Both the position numbers and the translations under genes were made by a program. A stretch of 64,000 nt of DNA, from contig NC_135119.1 of the NCBI RefSeq assembly GCF_050908995.1, positions 19,063,001 through 19,127,000 on the forward strand, written 5' to 3'. This stretch comes from Andrena cerasifolii. Its lineage: Eukaryota; Arthropoda; Insecta; Hymenoptera; Andrenidae. Shown here piece after piece: positions 22,577-35,965 of this stretch (within the stretch, counting starts at the first letter, position 1; each line of letters opens with the position of its first letter). Below the pieces are notes generated by a model that worked only from the letters and a program-made list of their open reading frames with translations, was not told where the DNA came from and made no database searches.

Positions 22577-25500
22577 CTGAAAGCAAACAGAAAACAAGAA
22601 TGTTAGCAAGTTACGCGTGATTATTTACGCAATGATTCACAGGCGCACGGAATGAATTCGGGTTTAAAGAACGAAAATGTTATGCGTCTGATGACACATT
22701 CTCACGTATTTCGAGCAGAAGCGAGGAACTGAAATGAGACAAAAAGAAAGGGACGCCGGGGGTTGGGGGGCGAGAGAGAATCGTCGTGGCACGAGGAACC
22801 AAACGATGCGCGGCGCTGCATTTAAATGTCATCGTTAGACGGTCTCAACACCATCAGCACTGTGTTGCTGGCACCAGTTCTGCTTCCCATTCCGAACGTT
22901 CCTTTTGAATTTTCCCCAATCCCCATACACGTCCCCCTGGTATGAATAAATAAAGTACTGCGGCACTGCTAGTGACGGCAAGACGGCCGCGTCTCCGAAA
23001 ACCGCAGTGGCTACCGAAAACCCGGGGGGGGAATCCAATTTCACTCCGCCTGCTTGCAACGGATTATAATTGAGTAATCTACCGCGATACGAACGAGCTT
23101 TGTACGTCGAACGTATGATACGTTTCGTCGCATATCCACGCGAATTTGCGGCTGGATATTAATTCGATACCGGGGGGGGAAACGAAAACAAGTAACAGGG
23201 TAGGGCGAGCTTTCTCTTGAAAGCATTAAAAGCGCCGTTGTTCCCCAGGCGTTTTATCAAAACTTCTCGTTCTTTCTGGCGCGGTTGAATGGATCGGTAG
23301 AGGGAGAGGTAGGACGCAGGGAAGAAGAGCAGAAGCGTCGCGCGAACGCCGCGAGGTGGCCGAGAGAGAAGGTGGTGGCGCCCGAACGGGCGGAGAGGCG
23401 ACGGCGGGCAGAGTACCCATTACTTGCAAGCGGCGCGCTTCAACTGTGCCCGCGTCTTTCCGTTAAACCCGATATTTATTGTGGCCCGGTCGTCTCTCGC
23501 CGCTTTCATTTAAAAATATTATCGCTGACGGTGAACGGTCAGCGCGTCCCGCTCGTTTCCGCAGCTGCGCCCCCTCTTCGTCCAACTTCGACGACGACCT
23601 CTCCGCCGTCTTCATTTTTCGGCCGCTTTTCAATGCTCCCTCGCGTCCTTCCTTCCATCCCATTCACACGAATAAGAAAGCTTGAAACGCGTCGAACGAA
23701 TCTTAACGTATCGCCACCCGATCGCAAAGGACCTTGGGCATTGTGTACCTCGCTCGAAAGCCGTACCCTATACCCTCGTTAAAAGTGGATTATCTTCGCA
23801 ATGTCTCTGTCCAAACATTCACGCGCTGATTGGTAAACAAGCTCTGTTTACAAGTTCGAACGCTAACGTTTTCTCTTTTATGTACTCTTCGCTGCTTCGC
23901 GTGATTAATGTTTTGTTGACGTTTCAAGTTACACGCCGGTCTCGGCTCCGCGAGAAACATAAATACCAATGTATCGTTTTAATTCACACTGTACGTAACT
24001 TCTGTTTTCTTCGGGCGCTTTGCCGCGAGGAGGAGCCTCAGATGTATTTAATGAAAATCAGGAAACGTTGCGTGTCGTTCGTTTTCTGGTGTTCCCAGTA
24101 TTAACAACCTCGTGCGCTTCCAAGCGTGAATATTATCGCTCGCCAAGGTTTAACCGTCGGAGATTTAGCAATCTCTTCCCCCTGTTTACTTCTTCTCGCA
24201 GGTATAATCTTAATACGGGCAACGGGCCTTAGCTTCTTCCTTTGCTGCACACTTCGTTTCCTTGCGAGCTGTAGGTTTTTATGGGACTTCGATCATCTCG
24301 AGTTCTCGAACAATGCTTGCCGATCGGTAAAGCAGATCGCCGGCAATGCCTGGATACATCGTTACACAAACGGACGACTGTGTTAGAAATCTTCGACGCG
24401 CGACGTAAATACCACACCGGCGTTCATTCGTCGAATATCATTAGCGTATATTCGCCGATACGAAAGTTATGCAGAAACTTATTCCTTCGTGGCTTTACCC
24501 GTCTGTTCCTTTTCCAGTCCCGCGCGTTATCACTCGTTTACGAGTCTCTTCCCACGGCTACGACAATCTTTATTAAAAGTTTTCCCCGGCGCAGCCACCG
24601 GCGAGGGAAGTTTCGCTTCTTGTTGCTCTCTACTCCCATCTTCCGCATTGCTGATTCGCACGCGAGGGGGGACGAGAAGCCTGCCGTCGTCGCTCTAGCG
24701 CTTCGAACGACGCATTATATCGCTTTCGAATTCTTCGGGTGCTCGATGGCATTTGGACGCAGCTGTCGCCGGACAGGAGGCGCGCGACGCGTACGCTCTA
24801 ACGAGCCGACGAGAGAAGCCAGCCGAAGAAAAATAGTCCGAGCCGCCGCGATCCCGTAACGTCCATCGAAATATCGTAACCGACGGAATGCTCTCGATGT
24901 GTTGCCTTGCCTGGTTTCGCGGCGTCACGCTGCGCACACATTACGACGCGGAATTTTTGTTTTACGACGCCGCATACCTCGGGAATGCTTTTTTATCTCT
25001 ATCTAACCGAGCCAATTAACGGGGCCGAATGGTTTTATTCCGTGCAACGAATCGAGGCCCAATAATAGCATTCCCTAATTAAAGAAAGAAGAAATGTTTC
25101 GACGTATTATCGCGGAGAAATGGTATCTCGAATACGGTGGAACCGGCACGCACGTGTAACCGCAGGTAGAGTGAACAGGTAGAGGGAGGAATAGGTGCGA
25201 ATGATAAATGGGGATCTGTTTCGCACGCGGGGCGGGGGGGGGGGAGGGGGGGGAAGGGGGACGGAAAATAAGACGAACGGAGATTCGCAAACGCCGAGCC
25301 CACGTGTCGCGTACAATCGAAAACTCGACGGTTATTAATTCGAACGAAACCGATTGGCGGAAGCTGCGCAATGGCGTAACGTGCACTTTGCTCGCGCGAT
25401 TTACTGCATCACGCGCTTAACGTGTCGATTCCTTGTAACGAGCGGATAATTACCGTGCAACCGTACCGAACGTGCAATTAGACGTAATAAAAGATTTAAA

Positions 25501-25968
25501 AAACACTAACAACTTAAATGCTACGAAACCTACCATGCAGATTTTTTCCCGAGCGCGCAACGTTTACGTTTTTATTAACGCGTCGTTATAGGAAACGAGA
25601 AGTTAAGTACGCCTTACATTATATTTCTATCTAACCTTTTATTCCGAAGCATCGGATTCACGATGAATACCCGACGTCTCGAGTTTTCAACGAGAGAGAG
25701 AGAGAAAAAAAAAGCTTCTGTAATTACTAAAGCACATAACGAGTTAAGTACAGAAATATATCCCGATGCATTCTCGTGCCTGTAACGTTAAGTAACAGCG
25801 GCGGAGCAATGAAGCATGTTTTTACGAGCGCAAGTAAAAGATGAAACAAATCCTTAACCCTTTTAAGTGCCAAGGCGGTAGCGGGCAGTTAAGACCTGGG
25901 GAACGTTTTCAGACGTGAGGAAGTACTCAAAATGTAATAAAATACGTATCCAGTGGACAAACATTTCT

Positions 25969-25982
25969 CCCCCCCCCCCCCC
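25969..25982. repeat. Poly-C tract of 14
   Basis: Fourteen consecutive C. Such runs are prone to length error in sequencing and assembly. Confidence 0.95.
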
Positions 25983-27101
25983 TATCCACATCTTCAGATT
26001 CACTAGTTTCACCACTCTTTACCAACAGTTTCACTAAACATTAACTTAGCCTTAAAGCTACAATCCCCTTAAAGAGCATTAGTTCCGAAGAAATATCCCT
26101 AACAGGTACACGCCGAAAGCGACCGCGGAGTCCATCTTCATTGTCAATGAGAAAAATCACTCCCGCTCCAGCGCGAAACCACGCTCCTCTGTCTAATAGC
26201 TCGACATCTCGAAAATTACGCCACGAACTACGTCCGTTTCGAATCGACAGAGCAGTAATCACTTTCTAATAACCTCGTGTACCGTGCCACACGTCCGTCC
26301 GCTCGTTCACGCGTATATATCGTGTCTGCCCGTTTCTATGTAGACGTCAGAGCCGTGGCCAAAGTGGGTATCGGCGAGGGCGACAATTTCGCCGCAAGAA
26401 AACGCGTTTCAAAAGCGGCCGCATACCGGCCTGGCACCGAAAGAGTTAATTACGACAAAGATGGTATCCCCGGTGGGCGAGCAGACTTGTTTACTACCTG
26501 TCAGTCATCGGCGGTATTAAGCCGGCGTCGTGTCGGGAGCAACAAACCGACGGCGAAAAGTGGACGAAAGCGATTTAGAGGAGAGCACACGTTTGGATGA
26601 TCGGTAGGCGTTAATGCGGCAGGCAGAGGCTGTTTTTCTCTCTCCGTTTCATCGCCGGCCTGACACACTAGAAATAGTCGAGCTGTCAGTCAAACGTTCG
26701 ATAACCAATGGTCGACGATCCCTACTACTACGGCACGCCGGGGGAAGAATCATTTTCATGCGAAGAGGGCGTAGCAAAAACTACAAGAGGCCACCGCTGT
26801 CGGCGGCGCCGATGCCCGACTGCTGCGCAACTGTCTACCTATAGGGTGCTCGATAAAATTTCTGCGGGAAATTCGACTTCGTTTTCGCCGCTTCTTTCCG
26901 GTCCACGTACCGCGCCGCGCAGCGCGGCCACTCTCTGCGGCGGCAATATTCGAACCGTCCCCTCCGCGCGTCGTCTACGGCGGACGCGACCTGACGCAGC
27001 GTTCGGGATTAATCGGAGGATGTGCTTCCGAGTGCTTCTTACGGGGAATTCTTTGGGAAGAGATTTGTAAAACGGGGCGACGTTGGACGTTGCACGTGGC
27101 G

Positions 27102-27113
27102 TGCGCATGCGCG
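27102..27113. promoter_or_regulatory. Consensus NRF1/Erect-wing binding site
   Basis: TGCGCATGCGCG fits the NRF1 consensus YGCGCAYGCGCR exactly. Erect wing is the insect NRF1 orthologue. The site sits in a CpG-rich block typical of promoters, about 5 kb upstream of the PKNOX coding start and 2.9 kb upstream of the LRR gene start. Which gene, if any, it serves is unknown. Confidence 0.35.
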
Positions 27114-30024
27114 CCGCGGAATGCGAGCAACGTAGATAGAGACACAGAGACTCAGTTTTGTGCAGGTCTTTCTTTTTTAGAATACGCGAGCATGGTGAAT
27201 TAAAGGATTCTGGTATCGTCGATGAATTATACCGACCGAGTGAAAACGACTCGTGGGTTTAAAATGCTGATTCGATTTAATGCAAATTTCAGTTGACGCC
27301 AGAAAGTAGTTTGCATAAATCTTGCGGGTTTGTATGGTCGTCATTTTTTTATTTTTATTTATGGATATTCATACATTCATCGGGATGGAGTGGGAATAAT
27401 CGTTGCATGGATTTTTCAAATTTGGAAACGTAATTCATACGAGTTAGTTTGTTGCTTCGAATTTATATGTGACATTCATGCGCGTTATAATGTAACGGCG
27501 ATATTTCATCGCGGTATCCTTGCCAGTCCTTTTTTCCCGCAACAAATTCTCTGAACAATTTCAACCGGTTCTCCTGACACGATGTAAACACCGACCAGCT
27601 CGTTGCAAGGTGGATACTCTAGCGCTGGGGATTCAATGGTTTCTGAATTTTCATGGCGGAATCTGTATTACGTATTATTCCCTGTGTATTAAGAAATGTA
27701 ATATTACTGGAATCAGGGCATTTTGGATTTAAATGGGCTCGCTATTTTTTAAACTATTGAAAATGTTAAAGAGAGCATGCAATCGTGCGTCATTAACTAC
27801 GGATATGATAATCGAAAGGCATTAAAGTATAATTCAAGTATAATAAAGAGCGGCGAAAGAAATATATGGCGGTGTAAATAAGAAATCAGTAGTATTGGCG
27901 AACTCTGAGTCTTGTTGAGAATGCATTAATGAGAAATCGTTTTAACATCAGCGATATATCGTTACGGTCCGCATTATCTGCCTGCAGAATCGCGCGTTAC
28001 GATACGTTATTCTCTTTACACGCGTGCACTGAAATAATTTACGAATATTTTACATCGAACGAAATAGTGTGCGAGGGAATGCAATAATTATACACGCAAG
28101 AGGTGTGAATTAAATTACGTACAAGCGCACTTTTGTTCGCGGCGCATATTTCTCCGCTGACAAGTCGAATTCCATAGCGATTATTTTAACATTTCCCGCT
28201 TGTAAATATGAAATCTAATTTCACGGTAATTTCGTAACACGTTGGAATGTTAATTTACTTTACCACGCTAAAAAGACGCGTACGCGTTACGATGTACATC
28301 CTATCAGATTCTTCCGCGATAAAAATAAAAGCAATCCTCCGTGCCAAGAAACAGTATCATTCGCACAACATAAAACTGTCCTGTTCAATTTGAAAAGGGA
28401 AAAAGAGTTGGACGAGTCTTTAAACTGCGACAGGGCAACGGAGACAACAGGGCGACACCGTTGCACATTGGTTATGTTGCTCGGAGGAAAGTGTCCACAA
28501 AAAAAACCGTACGAATCGCGTTTAAGTACGTTACGACTGTTAAGAGTCACGTTTACCCCATGAAACCTCTCCTATTCTCCTCAAAAAAATTCCAACCTAA
28601 TTCACCGAATATAAATTTGAATCCAACTCTAACCGATGCAAGCAGCCGTACACATGGAAAGAGTGACGAGGAAAGGTGATCACCATTATTCAAAAACGCT
28701 AAGAAAATCGAGGGGGGAGAAAGGGTACTCCTCGATGCACGACGAAATAAACAAAACAGCACATCGAGGAGAGAGGAAAAAAGCGTGGGACGTTGGAAGC
28801 CGTGGAAGTGTGATCGCATGGCACGCGTGATGTCATCTAGAAAAACCTCGCTCTCTGGACGGCCCTTGACAATATCGATCGTATCAATCCGCAATTCTGT
28901 CAAGGCAGACCGCGAGAAATGGGCGTTCACTGGGGGCAATGCGCACGAAACAAGTTTTTCGCGTGTATCGGCGCAACCAGGGGCGAGAGAGCAGGCGAAC
29001 CTAACCTCACAAATTCGCAGGTGCACGGGCCCAGCGGGGGTTAGCCGATCGAATCCGATGCACGAAAACAGCTGTCCCCCGATGGCCACTGCCACGATCC
29101 GCCACTAGATTCCCGATCCACTTACCGTGTACCGCGAAGGGGCCGGTCCAGACCGATCTCGCGGCGAGCAAAACAACACCGTCCGCTGGTTTTATTGCAC
29201 GGGGCAGATATTTCGGTCGGCGTGTGCCCGACTCGTCCGCAGGCTGACGTAGTTCTCGTCCACGTGATAGCCCGGGAGCCAGCGATTAACCATGCACCGA
29301 CACCGGCCTACCGTTCAACGCGTCGGTCAACACGAGCGCGCCTGTTTACCATTGTTCACGTCGCACGATAAATTAAAGTAATCGGACATTTTTCAACACG
29401 CTCCTCCACGGTCCCGTCTACTCCTTCCCCACTGACACGTCTTTTGTGACGTCACCGATTCAATACTTTTCGCGAAGGTTTCTCCTCCGTCGGTACAGCG
29501 AGCCGCCGGCAGATGGCGGCACCGGCGCGATCGCCTGCCCACTCGAGCGTCGCGCGGACGGCGCGCGATATTTGAAATCGCCACGCGAAAAAAAAGTCAA
29601 CCGCGTCGAAACTCGAGCTACGTATACAACTATTCTGGATTAAATGTACCTTCTAAGATACTTTTGAACGAAACGATGGGCGTAGAAATATTTTATTCGG
29701 GTTTCGATTTTAGGTAGCCGTAATCGTGTTTCTTCTATTCTTTTCAAAGCGATGATACGTAGTTGTCAGTTGAATGTGTCTTTTGATACTTTTATTCTCA
29801 AGGGACAAAGTTGCGCTGTTCGCGGATATTAAGATTATATTTGGAGAGAAAAAAAAACGAATTAGCTCCAAGGGGATTGCCTGTGTAGCTGCTTAGAACC
29901 ATCAGTAACGGCGACCAACGGTATCTTATCACCGCCTCCTTATCAGGGATGGTCGGCTTGATACGAGAAACCCGATTTCAGTTCGTGACGCGAAGTTCTA
30001 CGGTCGCTGATCTCGCGTGGAAAC

Positions 30025-33000
30025 ATGGACCGCCGACTGTTACTTGTGTGCATTCTCGCTTCCTCGATGGTAAAGTGCGAAGACGCCTCTGAGAATGTCG
30101 AAGCTTTGAATAAAAACGCCACGGTCGTTGCAAGCGAACAGGCGAACAGCACAGCCGCGGAGAATAAACACAGGAACGAAACGCAGGAGGCTCCTGCACC
30201 GAAACTGCCGAGCTTGTGCACCGTGTGCAACTGTACAGGTACTTTAGAAATATCTGCAATCAATTGTAATCACGAATTAAGAAAAAAAAATGGTGGAAGT
30301 CGACGGGAGAGATTTCTATTTAACTTAAATAATCATCTTCGCGAAGCCGCTTGTGCAAGTAATAAACGAAGAGGGAATTATTCTTTTTCTGCTAGGCGAT
30401 GTTATAAGCTGTGAAGATAGAAACTTGGCCGTTCATTTCGAGGACTATCAATGGCCGAACGTAACGATAAGCGTTGCGTCGTTCAAAGGCAACTCGCTTG
30501 CCGCCGTGAAACCCTTCCCTAAAATTGCGATTGAGAAGCTGATTCTGCGAGGGAGTAATATCACGAAAATCGAGAATGCCGCTTTCAAGAAGTTGATCAA
30601 CCTCACCGAGCTGGATCTCAGTCATAATCAGCTCACTACGGAGAACTTGCAACCCCAGGCGTTCGAGGTAAGATTGCGTAACGATATAACAGAAGTACGC
30701 TGACAGGAAACCAAAATGTTCTATCACAGTTTTCATCCATTAGGTCACCTACACGATAATCCGTTTAATCTTCCGTTAGTCACACTCGTTATCTCGGAAC
30801 TTTAATTCAGGAAGATATTTCCACTCCGCAGAAATTGACAATCGATGCGTCTAGTGTTGTAAACTTTACGTTAGACGCTGCATTAACTGTCGAATTAGAA
30901 TAATTAGATTCAGATTTTGATTTATTGTATTATTAGTTGCCCTTAAACTTTGCGACCTGCCTTGCAGCTCGCGCCTTTTTGCATTTATTATTTTTTTACA
31001 CGGTCATTGCACGGTCATTTATAATTATTGCCACATTTAAATTTCTAGTCGAATGGAAGATCGTTTAAATTTCAGGGCAGGTTTTCAGTGGAAGCCTACG
31101 AACCACTGAAGAAGCTGGCCATCTTGGACCTGTCTTACAACAGCCTTCATTCGTTGCATCAAGATCTATTCGAGCACATGTCGGCTCTGAAGGTACTGAA
31201 CCTATCCAGGAACTTGTTCACGCAAATCGACTTCCGCACGTCCCTAGCAATCAGCTCTTTGATAACATTGGAAGAACTGGACCTGAGCTACTGTGGCCTG
31301 AAGTCACTGCCGGACACCCAATTTTATAATTCCAGGTAAGTCCTCAAGTTAGGGGATCACCGCGCAATTTAAAGTTTCCTTAAGGGGTGGGTTATACCTA
31401 GTCAGGAATTTTTTTTGAAAAAGCGGAAGCATATATTTTTACAGAACTTTTTGCATTTAAAAGAGCAACGTTTAGAGAACGTTGGGTAATTTTTTCGTGG
31501 AAAAATATTTACGTTTATAATAAAGTAACAGTCGGCATCCAAGAAGCCTTTTTAAAAATTTGGTCTTGCGGAGAACACTGCCATTCGCAACCTGATTATT
31601 TTAAAAATTATTTTTAAAAATTCAAACCGACTTCAAAAACATAAAAATGCACGAAAAAGTAAAAAATAATTTTTTCCCTTACTTAATCTACGATTCTCAA
31701 TTTTTTTATGTCGGCGCCTTATCATTTTCACTGTGTAAATCTGACGCCGACTTAAGAAAATGGAGAGTCGTAGATTAAATAAGGGGAAAAAATTATATTT
31801 TACTTTCCCGTGCATTTTTATGTTTTTTAAGTCGATTTTAATTTTTTAAACATGTTTTTAGATAATCTGGTTCCGAATCACAGTGTTCTCCGCAAAAACA
31901 AATTTTTAAAAAGGCTTCTTGGATGTCGCTTGTTATTTTATTATAAACGTAAATATTTTTCCACGAAAAAATTACCAAATGTTCTTTAAACGTTGCTCTT
32001 TTAACTGCAAAAAGTTCTGTGAAATTATATGCTTCCGCTTTTTCAAAAAAAATTCACAAACATTCGCCTCCTTTCGGCCGGCTGACTAGGTATAATCCCT
32101 TAAAACCTCGACATCGATATCGCTCAGACTTTACACGGGAATTCTGGTATTAGAGTTACGGAGTAGCGGCTATCTACAGATATAATAAGGGAAACTGATT
32201 CAATAGACTCGAACGCGCTGATAAGAAGCACAGATATCGCGTTGATCAGAGGCGTGCACGCGGAAGGAAATGTGTGTTGCCAAACTTCGAATGGCAATCG
32301 AAATTGAGGGCCTTGCAGCAAGAGGGCTGCAGCTCTATCTTCGCGAACTTCGAGTAAATTAGAGAAAACTGTTTATGAAAAATTACTGCTTTGACTCAGC
32401 ATTGAGAAGAGTACACTAATTGAAAAATATATATTTTCACAAAATAACTAGTAGTCATTGAGTTGATAAGTTTTTTACTTCTATTTTCGGCGAAGTAATA
32501 TTCTATAACAAAAATATTAATATTTCTATTTTTATTTATTTGGAAATTTTTTACGTACATTTCACGTTGCAACTCAAAACCGTCAGAAATGGAGCTGCAC
32601 CCCTCTTGCTGCAAGGTACTCAATTAATCTGGATTCCACGATAATCGAGAATATCTTTTTTCTGGATTTTGCCACAGCAAATGGGCGATACCTATAATGC
32701 GCATTTTGATTAAAGTGTTTGTCCGCGGTGTAGGCACCTGAGAAAGTTGGACCTGAGCGGCAACGAGCTCACAGTCCCACCCTCCGCGCTCGGGGAGACG
32801 ACGCTAGAGAGCCTTTATCTCGACGAAAATCCGATCCAGGTTATCAATCACGTGCACTCCTTCCCGCTTATGCCGAAATTAAAGGAGCTCAGCCTCTGCT
32901 GCATGCCGCATCTTACAGTGATCGGGCCGGGCGCTTTCGCCGGCCTGGAGGCACTGGAACACCTACGCGTGCAGAATTGCCCGAAATTGGAGAACGTCGA

Positions 33001-35077
33001 CGAATACGCTCTTGCGTCTCAGGTAAGTTTTGCTATTGAAAATATTAAGACATCAAATTTTCTTTTAAAAAGAATGCAGATTAATTTATACACACAGCAA
33101 GGTGTGTACCTTGATTTTTTAAACATCACGTTTCTTTATATGAGCAAAAAAAATCATACAAATGAATAATTGTAAAAGTTATTGCTACCCGGTTTATTTC
33201 TACATACTTATCTATATTTCGATTACATTTTCAATTTTTTTTCAGCACGAAAGGATTAAAATTAACTCAAGAGGAACACTTTGTAGTTGCTTTTGAAAAA
33301 AAGCGGTGCCCATACGGTGTCCACTGTTGGACGGTTTCTGATCATCTGAAACAAAAATTTCAAAAGGATTCCTTATTTGTATGTCCTTGGCTATAGCCGG
33401 TACCAGAACGAAGGAAAGATATTGAAAATTATTTAATTTTTTTCATTCTGACAGCCCCAGAAAGTGGAAAAAATATGTGAAAATCCAAACTCAATCTTCA
33501 AAGTGCCGTCATTTTTTAAATTTTCAATATCTTTCTTTCATTCTGGTACCGGCTGTAGCCAAGGACATACAAATAAGGAATCCTTTCGAATTATTTGTTT
33601 CAGATGATCAGAAACCGTCCAACAGTGTACACCGAATGGACATCGCTTTTTTTTCAAAAGCAACTACAAAGTGGTCCACTTGAGTTAATTTTAATCCTGT
33701 CGTGCTAAAAAAAATTGAAAATGTAATCGAAATACAGATAAGCATGTAGAAATAAGCCGGGTAGCAATAACTTTTACAAGCTCCTCAGAAAAAATTCCGA
33801 AAAAACGCAAAGACAATGCTTCGTTACACTGGAAGACCCCCTTACGTAAATATATTAGAACACCGTGATTTTGGGATGGGGGGAATGGAGGGGAGTTGGA
33901 GGAATAGTGCAGAGATGTCTACTCGTTTCTTTGTAACGGCGGAGTCATTGTTGGTGTTTTATTCCCGCTCGATTGTGACGCGCGGAGCCAGCGCGAAACG
34001 ATAAATTGATGGGATTGAATGGAGAGGAGATCGCAAAGGAGTATTGTGTTTGATCGCAGAAGGAGTCTCAGGGGCCCGTGTGGCCGCCGCTGAAGAAGCT
34101 GGATTTATCGGATAACGCGCTGCGATATTTGCCCACGCACTTCGTAGCAAGCTGGGACTCGCTCGAAGAATTGAATCTGATGAACAACAAATGGGGCTGC
34201 GATTGCAATAATCAATATCTGGTAAGTTCTGGCAATCACGAAATACTATACGAACGGGGGAGAAGGGGCGCGGATGCGGGGGGCGGGTGGGTTGTATTGA
34301 ACCCGATCGATTCGATTTGCGGGCGACGGCCAATTTGCGAATCCTTCTCTTTCGTCTTTAATTTTCGCCAGCCACGATATTCCATATCGTCCATGTATTT
34401 CGCGTGGCCGCGACGCTTTAAACGCCCATTGTTGTGTTAAGAAATTTTAAGAAACTGCAGTAAATTACCAGTCTCGAGGAAATTACCTTTCGCATGATAT
34501 CATTTCGCGAAATAAAGTATTTTCGCATACTTTATTGTTACTCAAAGGTGTAGAGTAGATTTAAACTTTCCACTGTATTTTAAAGTACCGGGGCAACCCT
34601 GTATGGACCCCTTCACGCGATCAGGGTCTTTCACTCAAGGTGGACTATACTAGTCGTGGTGTACGAAAGCATCCACCGTCCCGATCGTTAAAAAGTTTCA
34701 CCCATATAGTATCACCTCTACCAATTTAAATTGCATTTCGTTGTCCCTAGATTGGCACGTTGCTGCCGCAGCAGGGGAAGAAGTTAATGGGAGACTACGT
34801 AAATACACTCACCTGCGCGTCGCCGCCAGAGCACGTGGGGAAGAACTTAACGTCGTTGTCGCATAGGAAGCTCCGCTGCCTGGACGTTTACGGGGCGAAG
34901 CCAGAGAAGGACGCGACGATTCTGATCGGCGTGCTGATCGGTTTGCTCCTGGCCATTCCCGTCTGCCTGACGATCTTCGTCCTCTGGCGCCGCGGCTTCT
35001 TCTTCTGCGGCTCTCAAGGGCCGGCCAGCTTCTCCCGCGCCTTCTACAAGAGAACCTCCAACGACGACGAGATCTGA
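30025..35077 (+). CDS. LRR type I transmembrane protein (unassigned family)
   Basis: Six exons join in phase: 30025-30238, 30396-30667, 31076-31335, 32734-33022, 34060-34221 and 34751-35077, giving 507 aa. Residues 1-19 form a signal peptide, followed by a low-complexity N-glycosylated stretch to about residue 60. A cysteine-rich LRR N-cap (CTVCNC...ISC) starts near 66. About ten leucine-rich repeats follow (for example LTELDLSHNQL, LAILDLSYNSL, LRKLDLSGNEL, LKKLDLSDNAL). The LRR C-cap begins WGCDCNNQYL and closes with LTCASPP and LRCL. One membrane segment lies at about 455-477 (ILIGVLIGLLLAIPVCLTIF), then a 30-residue tail ending NDDEI. This layout is that of cell-surface adhesion or recognition LRR proteins such as tartan/capricious or LRRN types, but I cannot assign an orthologue. 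Introns 3 and 4 carry large foldback elements. Confidence 0.92.
31384..32099. mobile_element. TTAA-bounded foldback element in LRR-gene intron 3
   Basis: A 716-bp palindromic element between TTAA at 31380-31383 and 32100-32103. Left terminus GGGGTGGGTTATACCTAGTC; right terminus, read inverted, GGGATTATACCTAGTCAGCC. Arms of over 200 bp pair, including the GAAAAAGCGGAAGCATAT region. The element at 57277-57680 belongs to the same family. No protein is encoded. Confidence 0.8.
33171..33778. repeat. 608-bp near-perfect palindrome in LRR-gene intron 4
   Basis: Two arms of about 270 bp are inverted copies, roughly 90% or more identical by eye, with a short spacer near 33440-33490. The termini are TGTAAAAGTTATTGCTACCC and its complement. 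No TTAA or 8-bp duplication is seen at the edges, so the transposon class is open. In the pre-mRNA it would fold into a long double-stranded hairpin. Confidence 0.85.
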
Positions 35078-35639
35078 CGTGCCCGTTACCGTTGATTAAA
35101 TCTAGTCGATAAAGAAACGAGGAACGAGTTAAACAGGCCGACCGACGCCGTCCCGGCGACGGCGCTTCATGGGAATTACGAAATTACAGCCCTCGCGAGA
35201 TGCTCGTTAGAGAGGGACCATTATTTTCAGACAGTGCTCGGGGATGATTTGATTACGTAATAGCGGGATTGGAAAGTGCGCTATGAATGCTTAGATCTTA
35301 GGTGCTTAGGTGTAGTTATTTATGTTAATGGAGAATCAGGGAAATATTAATATCCGCGACGATAACTCTTTTTCGTATCTGTATGACGTGCTGACATGAG
35401 TGGTGTGTACTTTTATAATAAACTTCTACTTTTCTAAGTTTGCCCATTAAACGAGCTCGCAGGCTTCTTCATCCGGGGTGATCCACCCTCCTGCGTTTTT
35501 AATCGCGCTCTTCGCCCTGCGATTACGACTTGTACCGCGAGAAAAATAGTATAGTAAATAAAACGTGCCTTGAAACACATCTCTCGTTTTGCGTGCCATT
35601 CTTTCAGGATTAAGTACTCGATCAGCCTTGAGGTAGAAG
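35078..35639. other. 3' UTR and flank of the LRR gene
   Basis: Non-coding. An AATAAA at 35417-35422, about 340 bp after the stop codon, is a plausible polyadenylation signal for the LRR gene. Nothing else is recognised before the hAT-like MITE at 35640. Confidence 0.5.
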
Positions 35640-35815
35640 CAGAGATGGGCACAATTTTTATTTAAATAAAATGTCGGATAAAGAATAAAAGTTAAACAAA
35701 TTATTCGTTTTATGTAGGATAAAGTTGACTCGGGTTAACGAACGGATCAAGATTTTTTTTTAACTTTTATTAGTTATTCGAAAGTTTCTTTAAATGCAAA
35801 TTTTGCCCATCTCTG
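35640..35815. mobile_element. hAT-like MITE, 176 bp
   Basis: Inverted termini CAGAGATGGGCACAATTT and, from the right, CAGAGATGGGCAAAATTT. Flanks GGTAGAAG (35632-35639) and CATAGAAG (35816-35823) match at six of eight bases, fitting an aged 8-bp duplication. CAGAGATGGGCA-type ends are common in hAT MITEs. No coding capacity. Confidence 0.7.
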
Positions 35816-35965
35816 CATAGAAGCTATTTCATAAGCACCAAACGGGGGTAATTAAAGACTGATGGAAAGCCAAATAGAATTCTAAAGCAGAAGTTCAATA
35901 AATGATTCGTTAGCAAAGACCATCGCCAACTGATTTGTATCTCAAAATGACTGGGCAATCTTTAA

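Larger units (their letters stand above)
22577..30024. other. CpG-rich intergenic region upstream of PKNOX and of the LRR gene
   Basis: About 7.4 kb without a recognisable exon. CpG is dense at 23200-24900 and 26280-27120, which creates many open frames without homology. It lies between two divergent genes and should contain both promoters. Notable items are G-rich and C-rich runs near 25230-25260 and 25969-25982, and a consensus NRF1/Ewg site at 27102-27113. I see no large palindromic transposon here, in contrast to the right half of the window. Confidence 0.45.

Noticed and set aside
28553..29095. 180-codon minus-strand frame in the region upstream of the LRR gene
   Set aside because: No domain, mixed composition, located in GC-rich DNA where long frames arise by chance; no splice partners.
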